NCBI GenBank assembly: GCA_025403435.1
Contig: CM046330.1
Span: 24,119,507-24,183,506 of the forward strand
Direction: 5' to 3'
Length of the DNA stretch: 64,000 nucleotides
Origin: Artocarpus heterophyllus
Taxonomy: Eukaryota; Streptophyta; Magnoliopsida; Rosales; Moraceae
The translations under genes and the position numbers were made by a program. Shown piece after piece: positions 10,528-22,611 of the stretch. The notes beneath the pieces are model-generated. The model saw only the letters and a list, made by a program, of their open reading frames with translations. It was not told the DNA's origin and did not search any database. How positions within the stretch are numbered: position 1 is the stretch's first letter; each line of letters starts with the position of its first letter.

Positions 10528-12180
10528 CAATTACCTTTCCGTTTTGCATAAGTACTACTCCCAGGCCTATTTTTGACGCATCATTGTAAACCACAAAGTT
10601 TCCTAGGTTCGGATCAGGTATAGTTAATACCGGTGCTCTTGTAAGTCTCTTCTTTAATTCCTGAAAGCTTTCTTCGCACTTCTTGTTCCATTCATATTTA
10701 GTTGCCTTCCGTGTAAGGGCCGTGAGTGGTGCTGCGAGTCTAGAGAACCCTTCCATAAAACATCGATAATAGCCCGCTAGACTAAGGAAACTCCTGACTC
10801 GATAACACTTTTCGACGTAGGCCACCTATTTATTGCTTCTACCTTTGAAGGATCAACATCAACTCCATCTTATGAGACCACATGTCCTAAGAAATGAACT
10901 TTTTCTAGCCAAAATTCACATTTTGTGAACTTGACATACAATTGATGCTTCCTCGGTAATTGTAGTGCAAGTCTCAAATGTTCCTCATGCTCTTCTCGTG
11001 TTCTTGAATAAATCAAGATATCGTCGATGAAAATGATCACAAATTTGTCGAGGTAGTCCTTGAAAATCTAGTTCATAAGGTCCATAAAAGCTACCAGGGC
11101 ATTAGTCAGTCCAAATGGCATGACACAAAACTCATAATGCCCATACCGCATTCGAAACGCCGTCTTCGACACGTCCTCCTCCTTAACCCGAAGTTGATGA
11201 TACCTAGAACATAAATCAATCTTCAAAAATACTGCTCCTCCTTTCAATTGATCAAATAGATCATCAATTCTCAAAAATGGTTACTTATTCTTAATCGCGA
11301 CTTTGTTCAATTCCTGGTAGTCAATACACATTCGCAAAGTTCCATCTTTCTTTTTCACAAACAAAACAGGCGCTCCCCATGGAGAATGACTTGGCTAAAT
11401 AAATCCTTTGTCCAACAATTCTTGCAACTGCACCTGAAGTTCTTTAAGTTCTCCTAGAGCCATATGATATGGGGTCTTTGAGATTGGAGCTGCACCAGGT
11501 GTCAACTCGTTCTCGAACAAAATTTCTCGTTCCGGCAGTAACGTAGACAGTTCATCTGAAAACACATCGATGAATTCTTTCACGATGTGTACGTTCTCTG
11601 GTCCTAACTGAGCTTCTTAGTCTTTATTTACTAGATTCACTAGATAACCGGTGCATCTGCTCTCTAACAATTTCATTGCTTTCAATGCCGATATTAGCGC
11701 CTTAGGAGTTTTGGGAATCTTCCCTGTATATACAAACTTTTCACCTCTAGAGGGTCGAAACGTGACCTTGTGATGTCGACAATTAATCTTAGCAGCATAT
11801 TTTCCCAGAAAATCCATTCCTAAGATAACATCATAATCTTGAATATCGATTATTATTAAATCGATAAACAATTCTCTACTGCAAATGATAATTGGTACAT
11901 GACGTAACCAATAATCAGAACTTAATACCTCCCCAGATGGAAGTATAGTCTTAAAGGTCCGTTTTATCTTATCCCCTTCATATCCTATTCGTTTTGCAAA
12001 TTTAAGTTATGCAAACGAATGTGTTGCTCCAGAATCAAATAAAACATATGCATCAGTTTTGGCAATAGAGAGCTGACTTATCACCACCGTTGAGGTTCTT
12101 GCATCATCCTCTTTCTTAGCATAGGTATAGATTCGTCCATTAGGCTCTAGAGCCTCCAGTCAGCCTTGACTGATGTTGGG
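10528..12180 (-). pseudogene. pol: Gypsy1 pol fragment: protease, RT, start of RNase H
   Basis: The aspartic protease motif FDSGATHSFA is near 12000-12060, followed by the DYDVILGMDFL segment (about 11790-11850). The RT carries FIDDILIYS (catalytic GAC GAT at about 11019-11027, intact), with VMPFGLTNA upstream and FLSLAGYYRCF downstream. RNase H starts at NFVVYNDASKIGLG and breaks after QNGKVI at 10528, where Copia A was inserted. Gypsy2 continues this motif with AYALD. Several frameshifts and stops are scattered between the domains, for example a stop after DLMN at about 11068. Confidence 0.88.
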
Positions 12181-13329
12181 ACCTTCAATCTGCACTTGGA
12201 CCGCACGTAACTGAGTTCCTTAAGGCCTTCGTTGGTTTTGACTATGCTGATTTTGAGAAATGAAGTAGCAATTTCTGTCATAATGTCCTTCTTTGCTGCA
12301 AATGTAGCATTTATTAGTGCCCACTTTGCACTCCCCTGCATGTCTTTTTTCACATTGACTGCAGAGAGGTTTGCTATTTCCTCCATCATTTACTTTTTCT
12401 GGGGTTGTCCCTTTCGATTTCCTTGGTTGTTTGCGTTCCATTTTCTCTTATTATTGTTATTACGGTTGTACCCAGTTTGATTGTCTGAGTCTGGCCCTGG
12501 CTTAAATTACTTCCCTGTCCTTTTAGTTGTGAGGTGTGGTTCTGCTTAGCCAAGGCCTTTTCCTCCCTTCAAGCCTTAAAGATCTTTGCCCTTTCTTCCT
12601 TATCATGGGAGATCCTAAATTCAACTCTGGTTGCCGGCTCAATATAGTCTTCTATGTCCTTAGGGGCTTGTCCTCCACTGTCAACTATAAGGGCAATATT
12701 AGTTCGAAACATCTTCATTAGTCTTCTTATTCTTTCTCGATCAGTAGGCATGCCAGTTGATTAAATCTTCTTACAACATCAGCCACTGACAGATTCCCTT
12801 GTCGAAAATTGTTGAATTCCTCTTGCTGTGTAGCCATAGTTTCCACATTAAAATAAGCCCATCCAAACTCCTCGACGAACTCAGACCAGGTCATTACATC
12901 CACGTTTCTTCTGCGCTCAACAGACTCCTGCCATTTTCTCGCATCCTTAGTGAGAGCGAATGAGGCACATAGAACTCTTTCACTGATCGCTAAGTCCCAT
13001 AAACTTGAAAACCCTTGCAATACCAATAAGCCAGTCATCTGCGACCAATGGATTTGTAGAATCGTCAAACTCTAAACTTTCATCCATTGAAATCTCTCAT
13101 AAAATTCAGTGACGGGAACTGTAAGAGCTACTGGAACTACCAGCTCTGCCATGTGGCGCCGACGGTGGTGGTGGCAGAGAAGCTGCATGTGCTAAAAGTG
13201 TAGGGTTTTGTTGAGCCAGCTGCTCTCTCAACCCTTGCATCTCCTGCTTCTGAGCTCGGAACCTCTATTATAGCTAGCGATCAAGGTCATTAGATCTGAG
13301 TTTACTGGTCCTCTAGGTACTTCTGCCAT
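12181..13329 (-). pseudogene. gag: Gypsy1 gag, broken
   Basis: The start is ATG (complement of 13327-13329), read MAEVPRGP, matching MADTPRRP of Gypsy2. A glutamine-rich, probably coiled-coil N-terminus follows and contains a frameshift. Next comes the retrotransposon Gag domain (CASFALTKDARKW ... MTWSEFVEEF) at about 12850-13000. An intact CCHC zinc knuckle, CYICSKEGHYDRNC, lies near 12265-12310 and is preceded by a second cysteine pair. The frame runs on toward the protease as a Gag-Pol fusion. Confidence 0.85.
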
Positions 13330-13748
13330 CGATTATGGTTTAAAATCCTACCGTAAATAATAACATTACATCAACACTCATTTTACTAACTTAATAGAAA
13401 TTATCAAAATATTCTCAAGTCACATGCATCCATACAAATGCAAGCAATAACATGAACTTATCATTTCATTAATTTCTTCTTTTCTCTTACAGCATCCATT
13501 GTCAAAACTTTACATAGATGGCTAACATACACACCTAGTAAACTTTCTTACACAAACTTTTTATCATTTTCGAGAGCAGTCATCTCTTTCGGCCAACATA
13601 ATATTACTTCCAAGAAGGACACCACTTTACCGGTAGTACACTCTTGTACAACATCAACAGGTCAAAATTACGCTAGCCACATAGTTCTATACACCAACAG
13701 TATCAAAAAAGTCATTCAGTGCCCATTTTCTTCCTAGTCTGAGTTAAC
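13330..13748. other. Spacer between extra ORF and gag of Gypsy1
   Basis: About 420 bp of AT-rich sequence. No frame here shows similarity to a retroelement protein. Gypsy2 has a comparable 470-bp spacer (49170-49641), so the gap belongs to the family's normal layout. Confidence 0.6.
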
Positions 13749-14541
13749 CTATGACATATCACTATTTTTCGAGTCCTCCTCTGGGTCTTCCTCCTCCTCT
13801 TCATCGGAGTCGATGGATTCATCATCACTGGCAAAATAGGCTTAGGGGGTGCAGGAACGTCTTCAAGTTCCTCCTTCTCCTCCTCCTCGTCATCCTCATC
13901 CATTTCCATTAAAGGGTCCTTAAGGGGTACTACCACGTTCTGTTCTGCATGCAGCACTTCCAGAATGAAGTCATCTAAGCTAGGGAAGTCTCTAGGGTAC
14001 TAAATCTGTTGTTGTATCTCCACAGGCAGGTCTCGCCAAATCAAATCACAAATACGTTGCAAAGGTATCTCTAGTGGGATCAATGGTAACATTGTACAAC
14101 AAAGTCTTACGATATAATGATTCACTGGTTCCCCTACGTACCGTCCCCATACCGATTCTACATGTATAAACAGCCAGTGGCGCCAATCTGCCTATAACAT
14201 CAGAAGCACTTAAAATTGTATATCATTGGCTGGTGGTAAAGGCACAAATTCTGCTAAAATTTGTTCCCTAAAGCCTTCCCAATCCATGTGTTGTTCGTTA
14301 GGACCAATCCTAAGCCACCATGCAAGCTCTTCTCTCTGCAATCGCCCCAAGGCTAATAAAATCTGAAGGTGGGGTGGGGTGGGGTATGGCATGTGGTAAA
14401 AATGACTTCTATAGCTTGAATCCACTCGGTCAGAACCATGGGCTATCGACTCCCATAATATCAAGGTGGCATCATATCGTGGAAAGCAATACTTGTCCTT
14501 TGATCCGCTTTCACATTGGGTTCATTAGGTGGTGCCGCCAT
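13749..14541 (-). pseudogene. Gypsy1 extra ORF ('ORF-X'): Gag-like protein with acidic tail, broken
   Basis: It starts at ATG (complement of 14539-14541; MAAPPNEPN) and lies between primer-binding site and gag. The middle has a Gag-like pattern: a WIQAIEVIF helix, then ELAWWLRIGPNEQ, then a W..F...I..EF segment. The end is highly acidic (MDEDDEEEEKEELED; a second Asp/Glu cluster follows in the next frame and ends with TAG at 13749-13751). It is homologous along its length to Gypsy2 48367-49169. A TGA (Arg codon in Gypsy2), a TAG shared with Gypsy2 and at least one 1-bp loss before the second acidic cluster break it. I do not recognise this ORF as a standard gene of plant chromoviruses. Its function is unknown. 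Confidence 0.7.
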
Positions 14542-14678
14542 CTACTACATTTATCTTAATTAATATAATAATTCCAAATGAAGTAAAATCTTAATACTCT
14601 TATACCTAAAATTAACCATCTTACTTGAGCTGTGGTAGAGGAGCATGTGGCAATGTCCAGTGGAATGGTAGGATATCC

Positions 14679-14691
14679 GCTCTGATACCAA
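14679..14691 (-). other. Gypsy1 primer-binding site (tRNA-Met type)
   Basis: The + strand reads gctctgatacca, which is TGGTATCAGAGC on the element strand. It is two bases from the LTR end, identical to the Gypsy2 site at 48214-48225. Confidence 0.85.
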
Positions 14692-14692
14692 C

Positions 14693-16122
14693 TGTCACAA
14701 CCTGCCTTTTTTACGGGTTGTGATTTAAAATTTTCCTTACTTACGTATCTATAAAAACTTGAAAATATTTTTCTTTTCTTTAAATAAATATATCACACAT
14801 AAGCTGAAATTTCTTTTATAATTATATGTATAATTACACAAGAAACTTTCTTTTTAAAACAACATCTACTTAGAATATGAAAAAGAGGTTTTGTCTCACA
14901 TAACTATACTATATCAATTATACATCAAGATCCAAAATGGCTTAAAATACATAGTAATGGAAACATATATGTGGAGGTATCCACACCTTGGTCTGCACAC
15001 TACTCATATTCCCCCAGCTAGCTCATCAGTATTTTCATTCTGACCTTCTAGAGGAAATTCTTATAGCATGAAATAACTAGGTGAGCTTATGCTTAGTCAG
15101 TCCAAACATAAGCCACATAACTCTTATACTAATATGCATAATCCGTTTATGCTTTCTTATGAACATTCCTTATTTTTGTTATATCTTTTCTTTCATTAGG
15201 GCCCAAGTGCTCGTACCATATGTGCACATAGGTCTTCGTAACACCGAGACCATAACATAGCTTTAACTTTAAAGTCCCCTTTAATTCAAGAGTTGGTACG
15301 ACACTTTCTTAGTCCTGGTGTTTTGTTTACCAGTCTAGTTAATTTGGTTATCATACCATGCATGACAATATGCATACAAACTATGTGCGAAACATTCACA
15401 CCTTTGAATTGTATAGCACACAAATAGTCCTGGTGTTTTGTTTACCTGTCTAGTTAATTTGGTTATCATATCATGCATGACAATATGCATACAAACTATG
15501 TGCGAAACATTCACACCTTTGAATTGTATAGCACACAAATACACTCTACCTTAAACCTACTCTTTCATACTATAGGTGGGTTTAAAACTTACTTGTTTTT
15601 GCTGCTACAGGGGTAGTCTCTGGGTTTTTTTGCTACACGTCTAGTGACTTGTTTGGCCAATTATATCATTATTAGCCAAATCATCATTATTTAACTATAC
15701 ATACTTAAGGTATACTTTTCGATTACTTAAAATTCACTATTTAACACTTCAAGAAAAGTTTAAATCTTACCTTAAAAATTAAGAAAACCCTGAGTTTAAG
15801 ACTTGGTCTCACTTGAAACTTGCTTGAAAATGGTTGTATGAAGGAAATGATTTTTGTACAAAATTGGGAGGGTGAGCCTATGGGGTCGTCGAATATGATG
15901 GGAAGGCAAATAAAAAAAATATTCAACTTATTTAAGCTTTTATTAAGGCTTATCTCATTTGGAGATAAGTGGTCAGTCACCACTTAATAATAATTAGGGG
16001 AAAGTTGGCCTTTTATGATTGGGCCACATTTGTACTTGTGGTGGCCCAATCAAAATTCCCATAGTGTCCCCCTTGGTGGGACCCCTAATATTTTACACAG
16101 TGTAATTTTTTTCCACACAGTA
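14693..16122 (-). repeat. Gypsy1 5' LTR, partial (reverse orientation)
   Basis: On the + strand it starts tgtcacaacc beside the primer-binding site. Most of it is the inverted match of 16635-18770. It lacks about 1.1 kb of LTR interior (the counterpart of about 16940-18000) and also lacks the LTR start beyond 16122. It carries a 115-bp tandem duplication and both conserved inverted repeats (16018-16052 and 16094-16122). Confidence 0.8.
15310..15539. repeat. 115-bp tandem duplication in Gypsy1 LTR (2 copies)
   Basis: tagtcctggtgttttgttta begins at 15310 and again at 15425. The two units are nearly identical over 115 bp. The opposing LTR copy has a single version (about 18190-18310), so the duplication is private to this copy and recent. 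Confidence 0.9.
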
Positions 16123-16169
16123 ATTGTGATGGCCTAATCAACATTTTACAAAGTGTCCCCCTTGGTGGG
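16123..16169. other. Junction segment between opposing LTRs
   Basis: About 47 bp repeating part of the - strand LTR: the segment with gtgtcccccttggtggga resembles 16040-16080. It then joins + strand LTR sequence at about 16170, which lacks its first bases. This looks like a rearrangement scar. Confidence 0.5.
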
Positions 16170-18770
16170 AAATACATTAATAAAATCCAATATTTAATTG
16201 AATTTAATTAATAAAATTACCCTTATAAATTGGATTATTTAGTAAAAATTATGATAAGGTATAATAAACAATATTAGTAGGAAATTTTACGATAAACTTG
16301 ACACAATGTTGGATATTACTAAACACAGATTTTGTGAGCTTAAAAGCTCAAAAATTTTAAATAATATCCATAAAACGAATTTTCTATCACAATTAATTAT
16401 AATATTTTGGCATAAATTAATGGTTGATTAAGATCTAAATAAAGTAGCAAAGTATGCTAAAACCCTAAAACAGTGTAAAAGGGGTTTAATGCAATACAAG
16501 TACACTGCTAAGATAAAAACACAGACATTAGAAATGCTAGTGTTTGAACCTCAAAAGTAAACCAAAGAATAAGAAGGATATTTAACACAGTTTAGGAATA
16601 TGTTTTCCAACGGTTTCATCCTAGCAGTATAAGAAAAATACTGTGTGGGAAAAATTTACACTGTGTAAAATGTTAGGGGGTCCCACCAAGGGGGACACTT
16701 TGGGAATTATGATTGGGCCACCACAATTAAAAATGTGGCCCAATCATAAAAGGCCAACTTTGCCCTAATTATTATTAAGTGGTGACTCACCACTTTATCT
16801 CCAAATGAGATAAGTCTGAATAAAAGCTTAAACAAGTTGAATTTTTTAAGGTAAGTTTCAAGTGAGACCAAGTCTTAAACTCATGGTTTTCTTAATTTTT
16901 AAGGTAAGATTTAAAATTTTCTTGAAGTGTTCTAGGGTTTTCTTGGGTTTGAAGGGAGTTTAACAAAAGTTTTATTTGTTATGGAATATGCCTAGGAAGT
17001 TGGCATAATCAAAGTGAGGAAGGTGCACAAGCTCATCACTTTTCTCTTTGGTAAAAGCCTAGCCCTTAATCTTGGAATTATGGTTGTTTGTTTTGACTTT
17101 GTTGTTTTGTTTTTCAAGTAAGGCATGTAATTATTTATGTTAAACTATGATATGTTTATGAAATTTTCAAGCGGGTGATGGTGATGAGTGGTGTAATTGG
17201 AGGTTAAATGTTTAAGATTTGGTATGGTTTTGGAATTGGGTAAAAAGTTTCAAAGTTTGAATGATTTCTTAAAGGAATGGAGTTTAACATTTTTAAGCAA
17301 GATTATTTGTTAGAGAGATTTTGGAAACTGCTTAAAACAGTGGGGGTTTTGTGTTAAAATAGATTTTTTACAAAAATGACCTAGGGACCAAATTGCAAAA
17401 AAATCCTTGTTCTCGACAGAATTCAAAAAAGGGCAAAAACTCCCCTTTCAAGTGGAAATTTTGAAAAAGTTAAAACATAAAAGTTGTAGATCTCGACAAA
17501 ACTGTTAGTAAACTTGGGTGGTTCATCGAAAATCGCCTCTGGTTATGAGATATAAATTTTACAAAAATTGTTAAAGCTGGAAAAAAATTTTCTATGGTCA
17601 AAAACGTCATTTTACAAAAAGAATTAGGGTATGGTATTTTGAGAAAATTTGATGTTCTTGAAAAATGGGGACTAATGGTTTAAAAGATTATTTTTGGTCC
17701 TAGGGGCAAAATCGTCAAAAATTTTCAAACGAGGGATAAATTGTAAAGTTTTGTTTAACTTGGCTTTTATCGTAAACTAGTAACCCGATGCCCTAAACAC
17801 TTGTTTTCACGCTAATAAGCGACGTTTCACGTTAAATTAGCCAAGTAGGGCCTAGGAATTCAAGGCGGCCCATTGAGGGCAAAAACGTCATTTTCCATGA
17901 AATGAGCGGTACGGACCCCGAAACATATAAGTTAGAGATAAACGACCTTATTAAGGATTTCTCTTTTATATAGAAGTTATAAGATCAGAATGAAATGAGA
18001 GGACGATTGAACTTTAAGTAATCAAAAAGTATACCTTATGTATGTATAGTTAAATAGTGATGATTTGGCTAATAATGATATAATTGGCCAAACAGGTCAC
18101 TAGACGTGTAACAAAAAAACCCGAAGACTATCCCTGTAGTAGCAAAAACACGTAAGTTCTAAACGCACCTACAATATGAAAGAGTAGGTTTAGGGTATAG
18201 TGTATTTGTGTGTTATACAATTGAAAGGTGTGAATATTTCGCACATAGTATGTATGCGTATTGTCATGCATGGTATGATAACCAAATTAACTGGACTGGT
18301 AAATGATACACCAGAACTAAGAAAGTGTCATACCAACTCCCGAAGTAAAAGGGAGTTTAAAGTTAAAGTTATATTATGGTCTCGGTGTTACGAAGACCTA
18401 TGTGCACATATGGTACGAGCACTTGGGCCCTAATCAAAGAAAAGATATAATAAGAATAAGGAATGTTCATAAGAAAGCATAAAGGGATCATGCATACTAG
18501 TATAAGAGATATGTGGGCTATGTTTGGACTTACTGAGCATAAGCTGACCTAGTTATTTCATGCTGTAGGAATTTCCTCTAGAAGGTCATAATGAACATAC
18601 TGACAAGCTGGCAGAGGAATATGAGCACTGTATAGACCAGGGTGTGGATACCACTATAAATATGTTTCTGTTACTATGTATTTTAAGTCATTTTGGACCT
18701 TGATGTATAATTGATATAGTATAGTTATGTGAGACAAAACCTCTTTTGGATATTCTAAGTAGACGTTACT
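16170..18770 (+). repeat. Chromovirus-type gypsy LTR fragment, + strand
   Basis: It begins with attaataaaatccaatattt, close to the early part of the Gypsy2 LTR (45178 and 54340). It carries the conserved inverted repeats at 16640-16662 and 16712-16745. It ends at about 18770, where similarity to the reverse Gypsy1 LTR stops (ggatattctaagtagacgtt). No primer-binding site or internal region of its own follows, so it is an LTR remnant truncated at both ends. Confidence 0.75.
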
Positions 18771-19010
18771 CTCACATTTGTCCTTAGAGGATTACAAAAG
18801 TGTCTGTTCTAATTTTTTCTAGATAAGAAGCCCCCACTCTCATGGGCCGAGTTCCTAGCAGAGGCCTAGAAGTACATAAATACTGAAGAAACAGCTCGGT
18901 TATCAACGACTATAGGAGGACCATATTATAATCTTGTTGCCCCAGAACTTCTTGTTGTGAACTATGCCAGCCCACCAGCACAACAATTGGTAAGGCTTGG
19001 AGGGAGCACC
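18771..19010 (+). pseudogene. gag: Tat-type gypsy gag, N-terminal fragment
   Basis: From about 18823 the frame reads FFLDKKPPLSWAEFLAEA, a stop, then KYINTEETARL. This resembles the end of the Gag helical domain in Tat-lineage elements (pattern KPP...ELL.RAQKYINAEE). A TAG replaces the expected glutamine of AQKY. The rest of a Tat Gag, with its CRFHR...C knuckle, resumes at 41740 on the same strand. I infer one element split by later insertions. The upstream half of gag and the 5' LTR are absent. Confidence 0.55.
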
Positions 19011-19820
19011 AAATTAGACCTTACTTAAAGTACTATTGTGATTGAAGTGAAGAGAGAGGATCATTTCTGCAGAGGATTAGGTCTAATTAATCAGGTAAAA
19101 CACAAATTGGGTATTTTAAGTAATTAACTAAACAACTAAATTACAAAAAATATAAGAAAATAAATCAATACGAGATAATAATCATAAAACTAATTAAAGA
19201 ATCATTCTCCACCACTAGACAATAACCATAAAATTAATTACAAAACCATTCCTAATTTCTTATTGAAACTACTCATTGTAGATAGCAACAAGCTACACCA
19301 ATCTTTCCTTACCATATTGTTAAGCAAAACAAGCTCTTCACTTAATCTCTTTCCCTCAAATAACCTAAAATAAGCTCTCTAGATTCAATTCAATAGAAGC
19401 ATCAAGAAAAGAAAGATAGGTAGATTAAGGCAACGAACTCATAAGCTCAATTCTATTAACCTAGGTATGTTCCACATCGTAATTAACGAAAACCTCTTGT
19501 AATCATACTTTACAATTTGCTACTAATGATTAGAAAAATTATACAGTTACGGATCAAGCATTCCAATCTAGTAATAAAATGTTCTCAAGTTCTAATTACT
19601 TGTGCACCCAAATAAAATAAGAAAATAATCATAAACAATAATTATAGAAAGACACAAACAATCTCAATTAGAAAATTGGAAAATAATTCTAGAAATCAAT
19701 TATATAATTATGTCTAGGATTTTAAAATCCCCTTCAACCAAAAATAAAACTAGATTAAAAACATTGAAAAATAAAAAGAAAAGAAATAGAGAAAATGTAA
19801 GAAGAAAAATGATTACTTAT
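19011..19820. other. AT-rich noncoding stretch, no gene recognised
   Basis: About 800 bp, very AT-rich, with stops in all frames. It lies directly before an Athila-like LTR and may be that element's internal noncoding end. I see no protein similarity and no repeat unit. Its character resembles 62630-64000. Confidence 0.45.
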
Positions 19821-20605
19821 TGATGAGACTATAAAGTGTACATTTTACAAGGCTTAAATCATTTATTTATGCTTTTATTTATCATTAAATCCTCTAAATA
19901 ATAGCATTTTTGTATTGATAGGTGTTTTTGTGTCATAGTAGTGAAAATGTGTGTAAAAATGTATTTTTAGTGTGCTTTTAATGTTTAATAATATTTTTGA
20001 TAATTTTTAGAGTTATTTTAGTATGTTAAATATGTATCTAGTTTGTAAATAACTAAAACTGTAAAAATATTATTACATGATTTTTTTTTTCAAGTCTTAA
20101 AATTTTTGTAAAATAATTAATTTTGGTTTGTTTATTTTATTTTAGATTTAAAATCTGAAGGAAAAACGGAGCAAAACTGGCATGCAAAACGGACAAAATC
20201 GGACATCAAATGCATCAAAAAGATAAAGAAAATTTGATTTTTAAATTAAGTGGACACATGGCGCATTCTTCTCTGTTGATCACACTGCCGAAATGATCCA
20301 ATCTGTCTGTGTGGCACGATGCCAGCCTTCCTGTCAGCCGCGTCTCATCAATGGGGTCCACGTGGCATCATATGATTGGAACGTGTAATACACGCGCTGA
20401 CAAAGCTCTATCTACGTTAGGAGGAATCTCAGATTGCATTGGATCTGCTGTAGGCTTGTCTACATGAGCATGTCCTTTGAGTCATCGATTTGATTCGGTT
20501 GATTGATCTAATGATTACCATTTGTGGACCCTAGTGGCCCACTTGGGCCTATTCTTTTTCACTTCTTTCGCTTGTTGGATCTCAATTTTAACAGCTAGGT
20601 CGCAC
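19821..20605 (+). repeat. Athila-like gypsy LTR, left part (interrupted by Copia C)
   Basis: It begins TGATGAGACTATAAAGTG and includes a plant-LTR-style stretch (aaacggagcaaaactggcatg at about 20166). It is cut at 20605 by the Copia C insertion. The 5-bp TSD cgcac (20601-20605, repeated at 40152-40156) proves continuity with 40157-41379. The lineage call is tentative. Confidence 0.5.
20601..20605. other. Target-site duplication cgcac, left copy
   Basis: cgcac precedes the LTR end TGTAGGATAAAT at 20606 and is repeated right after the other terminus (TCTAACA) at 40152-40156. It defines Copia C as a single insertion unit. Confidence 0.88.
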
Positions 20606-22611
20606 TGTAGGATAAATAGTATGCAATTAAATTTTAAAAATTATATATCAGAGTATTTTCTAAAACACAAGTTTGACATGCTATATGTATAAATTAACCA
20701 AATCTTACTAACCTTTGAATGACGAAGAACTCTCGCAATCTGTGAAAGAAATAAGGTTCAAGAAGAGGCTCAACTAACTGGCCTTCTTTGCTATTCTCTT
20801 ATCCACGATAGGAGTGAGCGTGGGCTCACACATATAGCTCCTCCTCCAGGTGACTCTCCTTCCAAACAATTGAGAGAACCCAAAGCTAGTGTTCGTGATT
20901 TGTGACCAAGAGCTCTCAGGGAGTTTTCAGGATTCTCACCAGTAGAGTATCACTCTTAATTTCTCAATTGATCTTAACAACTTGTGAGACTTACTACCTA
21001 TTTATAGAGGTTGGGTCTAGGGTCAGTCCTTATCAGATAACGTCTCAAAAATTTGAATCAGAATCAAATTCAGATCAATATCTGATGAAACCCGTGTGAA
21101 AACACGTGATCTTTTTTTATACGCATAGACAGGTCGATCTGCCTAATTGAAAAGCCGAACTTGCCCTATCGGCAGGCCGAACATAAGGATCGGCATGCCG
21201 AACTGCTGAAAAAAAAAAATCTCAGCGAATCTTTTATTTTCACCCGAGATTTTATAGGATAAAGTCTCAGTTTTAATTCAAATAACCCAATAGAGAAGTT
21301 ATCTAATTAAAATAACTTTATCTAGATAATCTCTAGGAAAATAAAGAATTCCTAATAATTCAACTAGTTTATCTTGATTTAATTTATTCAAAATTAAATC
21401 AATTGATTAACAAATAAGAATTATCCGATCTCAATAATTCAACAAGTTTATCTTGAATTAATTTTGTCACAAAATTAATTCAACTAATAAACAGACATGA
21501 ATTATTTGATTCTTTCAAATTTCAACCAATCTAATAAATCTGTCATAAGCCACCAATTATTGAAAAAGCACAGCCGTATCATTACAGGATGTTGTGAGCT
21601 AGCAAAGGGGACCAAATGGACCTATTTAGTTCAAGCTCCCGATAATTATGAAACATCCAATATCCCAGATATACATTTCATAATTATCAACTCTAATGCA
21701 ACTCCACTAAAAGCTTGGAGCTGTGCTCTCGAACTACATAGAATTACGAAGCTCGTATAGCTAAGTCTCCATGACATATCATAGTGTATCGTATCCTCAT
21801 AGGATTATCCATAACCGTCTTAAGGACAAGTTCTGTCTTACCTTCTCGATTATTTATATCTTACGTTTCATTATCTCACCATTAAAAAACTTACTATCCA
21901 AAGACAGTATAGCATTCGGTTACACCTATGTATCTAAATGGTTGAGCGCTCTAGTTTTCCAATTACAGGATAACGCATATAAGAGGATATCACTACTTCT
22001 AAAGAGGAGCTACGAATTCCCTATCTATAAATAACAGGTCTATGTTGTCAAGAGTCACGCCTCCAACGTACAGGCATGCATACCACTATTAAAATATGGG
22101 CGTCACCCTTTAGTATATCAAAAGACACAAGTCAAGACAACGGACCCACTATTCATCTCAGGATTGAGATATAATACAAATGATTGTCTAAAGTGATCCA
22201 ATTCACTTTATGTCCCGATCCAGCACATCGTCACTCATGACAACGTGCCAATGTTTCTATTCATGGAGTCCACCTCTGATGGTCAAGACAAACCATCCAC
22301 AATAGGGATATAGACAACATAACAATCTTTAGATGAATAAAGCCCCTAACTTTATTCCCTCGATTGCAGATCTTATGATTTAGACCATCACTTTAAGAAT
22401 CGTGTCTTTCGCATAATTTGTCCATCATATGCCCAATTCTTAAAGGTTTAGATCAATACTCTCAGACTTTTGTTTGCTTAACATACATTCAACAAATATG
22501 AACGTAAAGAGGACAAGATTTGATATATTAATAATAAATAAATTCTTTATTGATAAAAATGTCTCCAAAAATATATTACATTTTTACTCCTTAGGGCATA
22601 CATGTCTAACA
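20606..22611 (-). repeat. Copia C 3' LTR (2006 bp)
   Basis: TG...CA ends on the + strand: TGTAGGATAAAT at 20606 and CATGTCTAACA at 22611. It contains the inverted TATA sequence (20999-21006) and a GC-motif array (21130-21205). The polypurine tract of the element adjoins at 22612 (aatctcccac). Confidence 0.9.

Larger units (their letters stand above)
10528..16122 (-). mobile_element. Gypsy1: truncated chromovirus-type Ty3/gypsy, reverse orientation
   Basis: Reading leftward on the - strand: partial 5' LTR (16122 to 14693), tRNA-Met primer-binding site, an extra acidic ORF (14541-13749), gag, protease, RT and the start of RNase H. It then stops where Copia A begins. The rest of RNase H, the integrase and the 3' LTR should lie beyond the left window edge. 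Protein order and sequence match Gypsy2 throughout, although many indels separate them. Confidence 0.85.
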
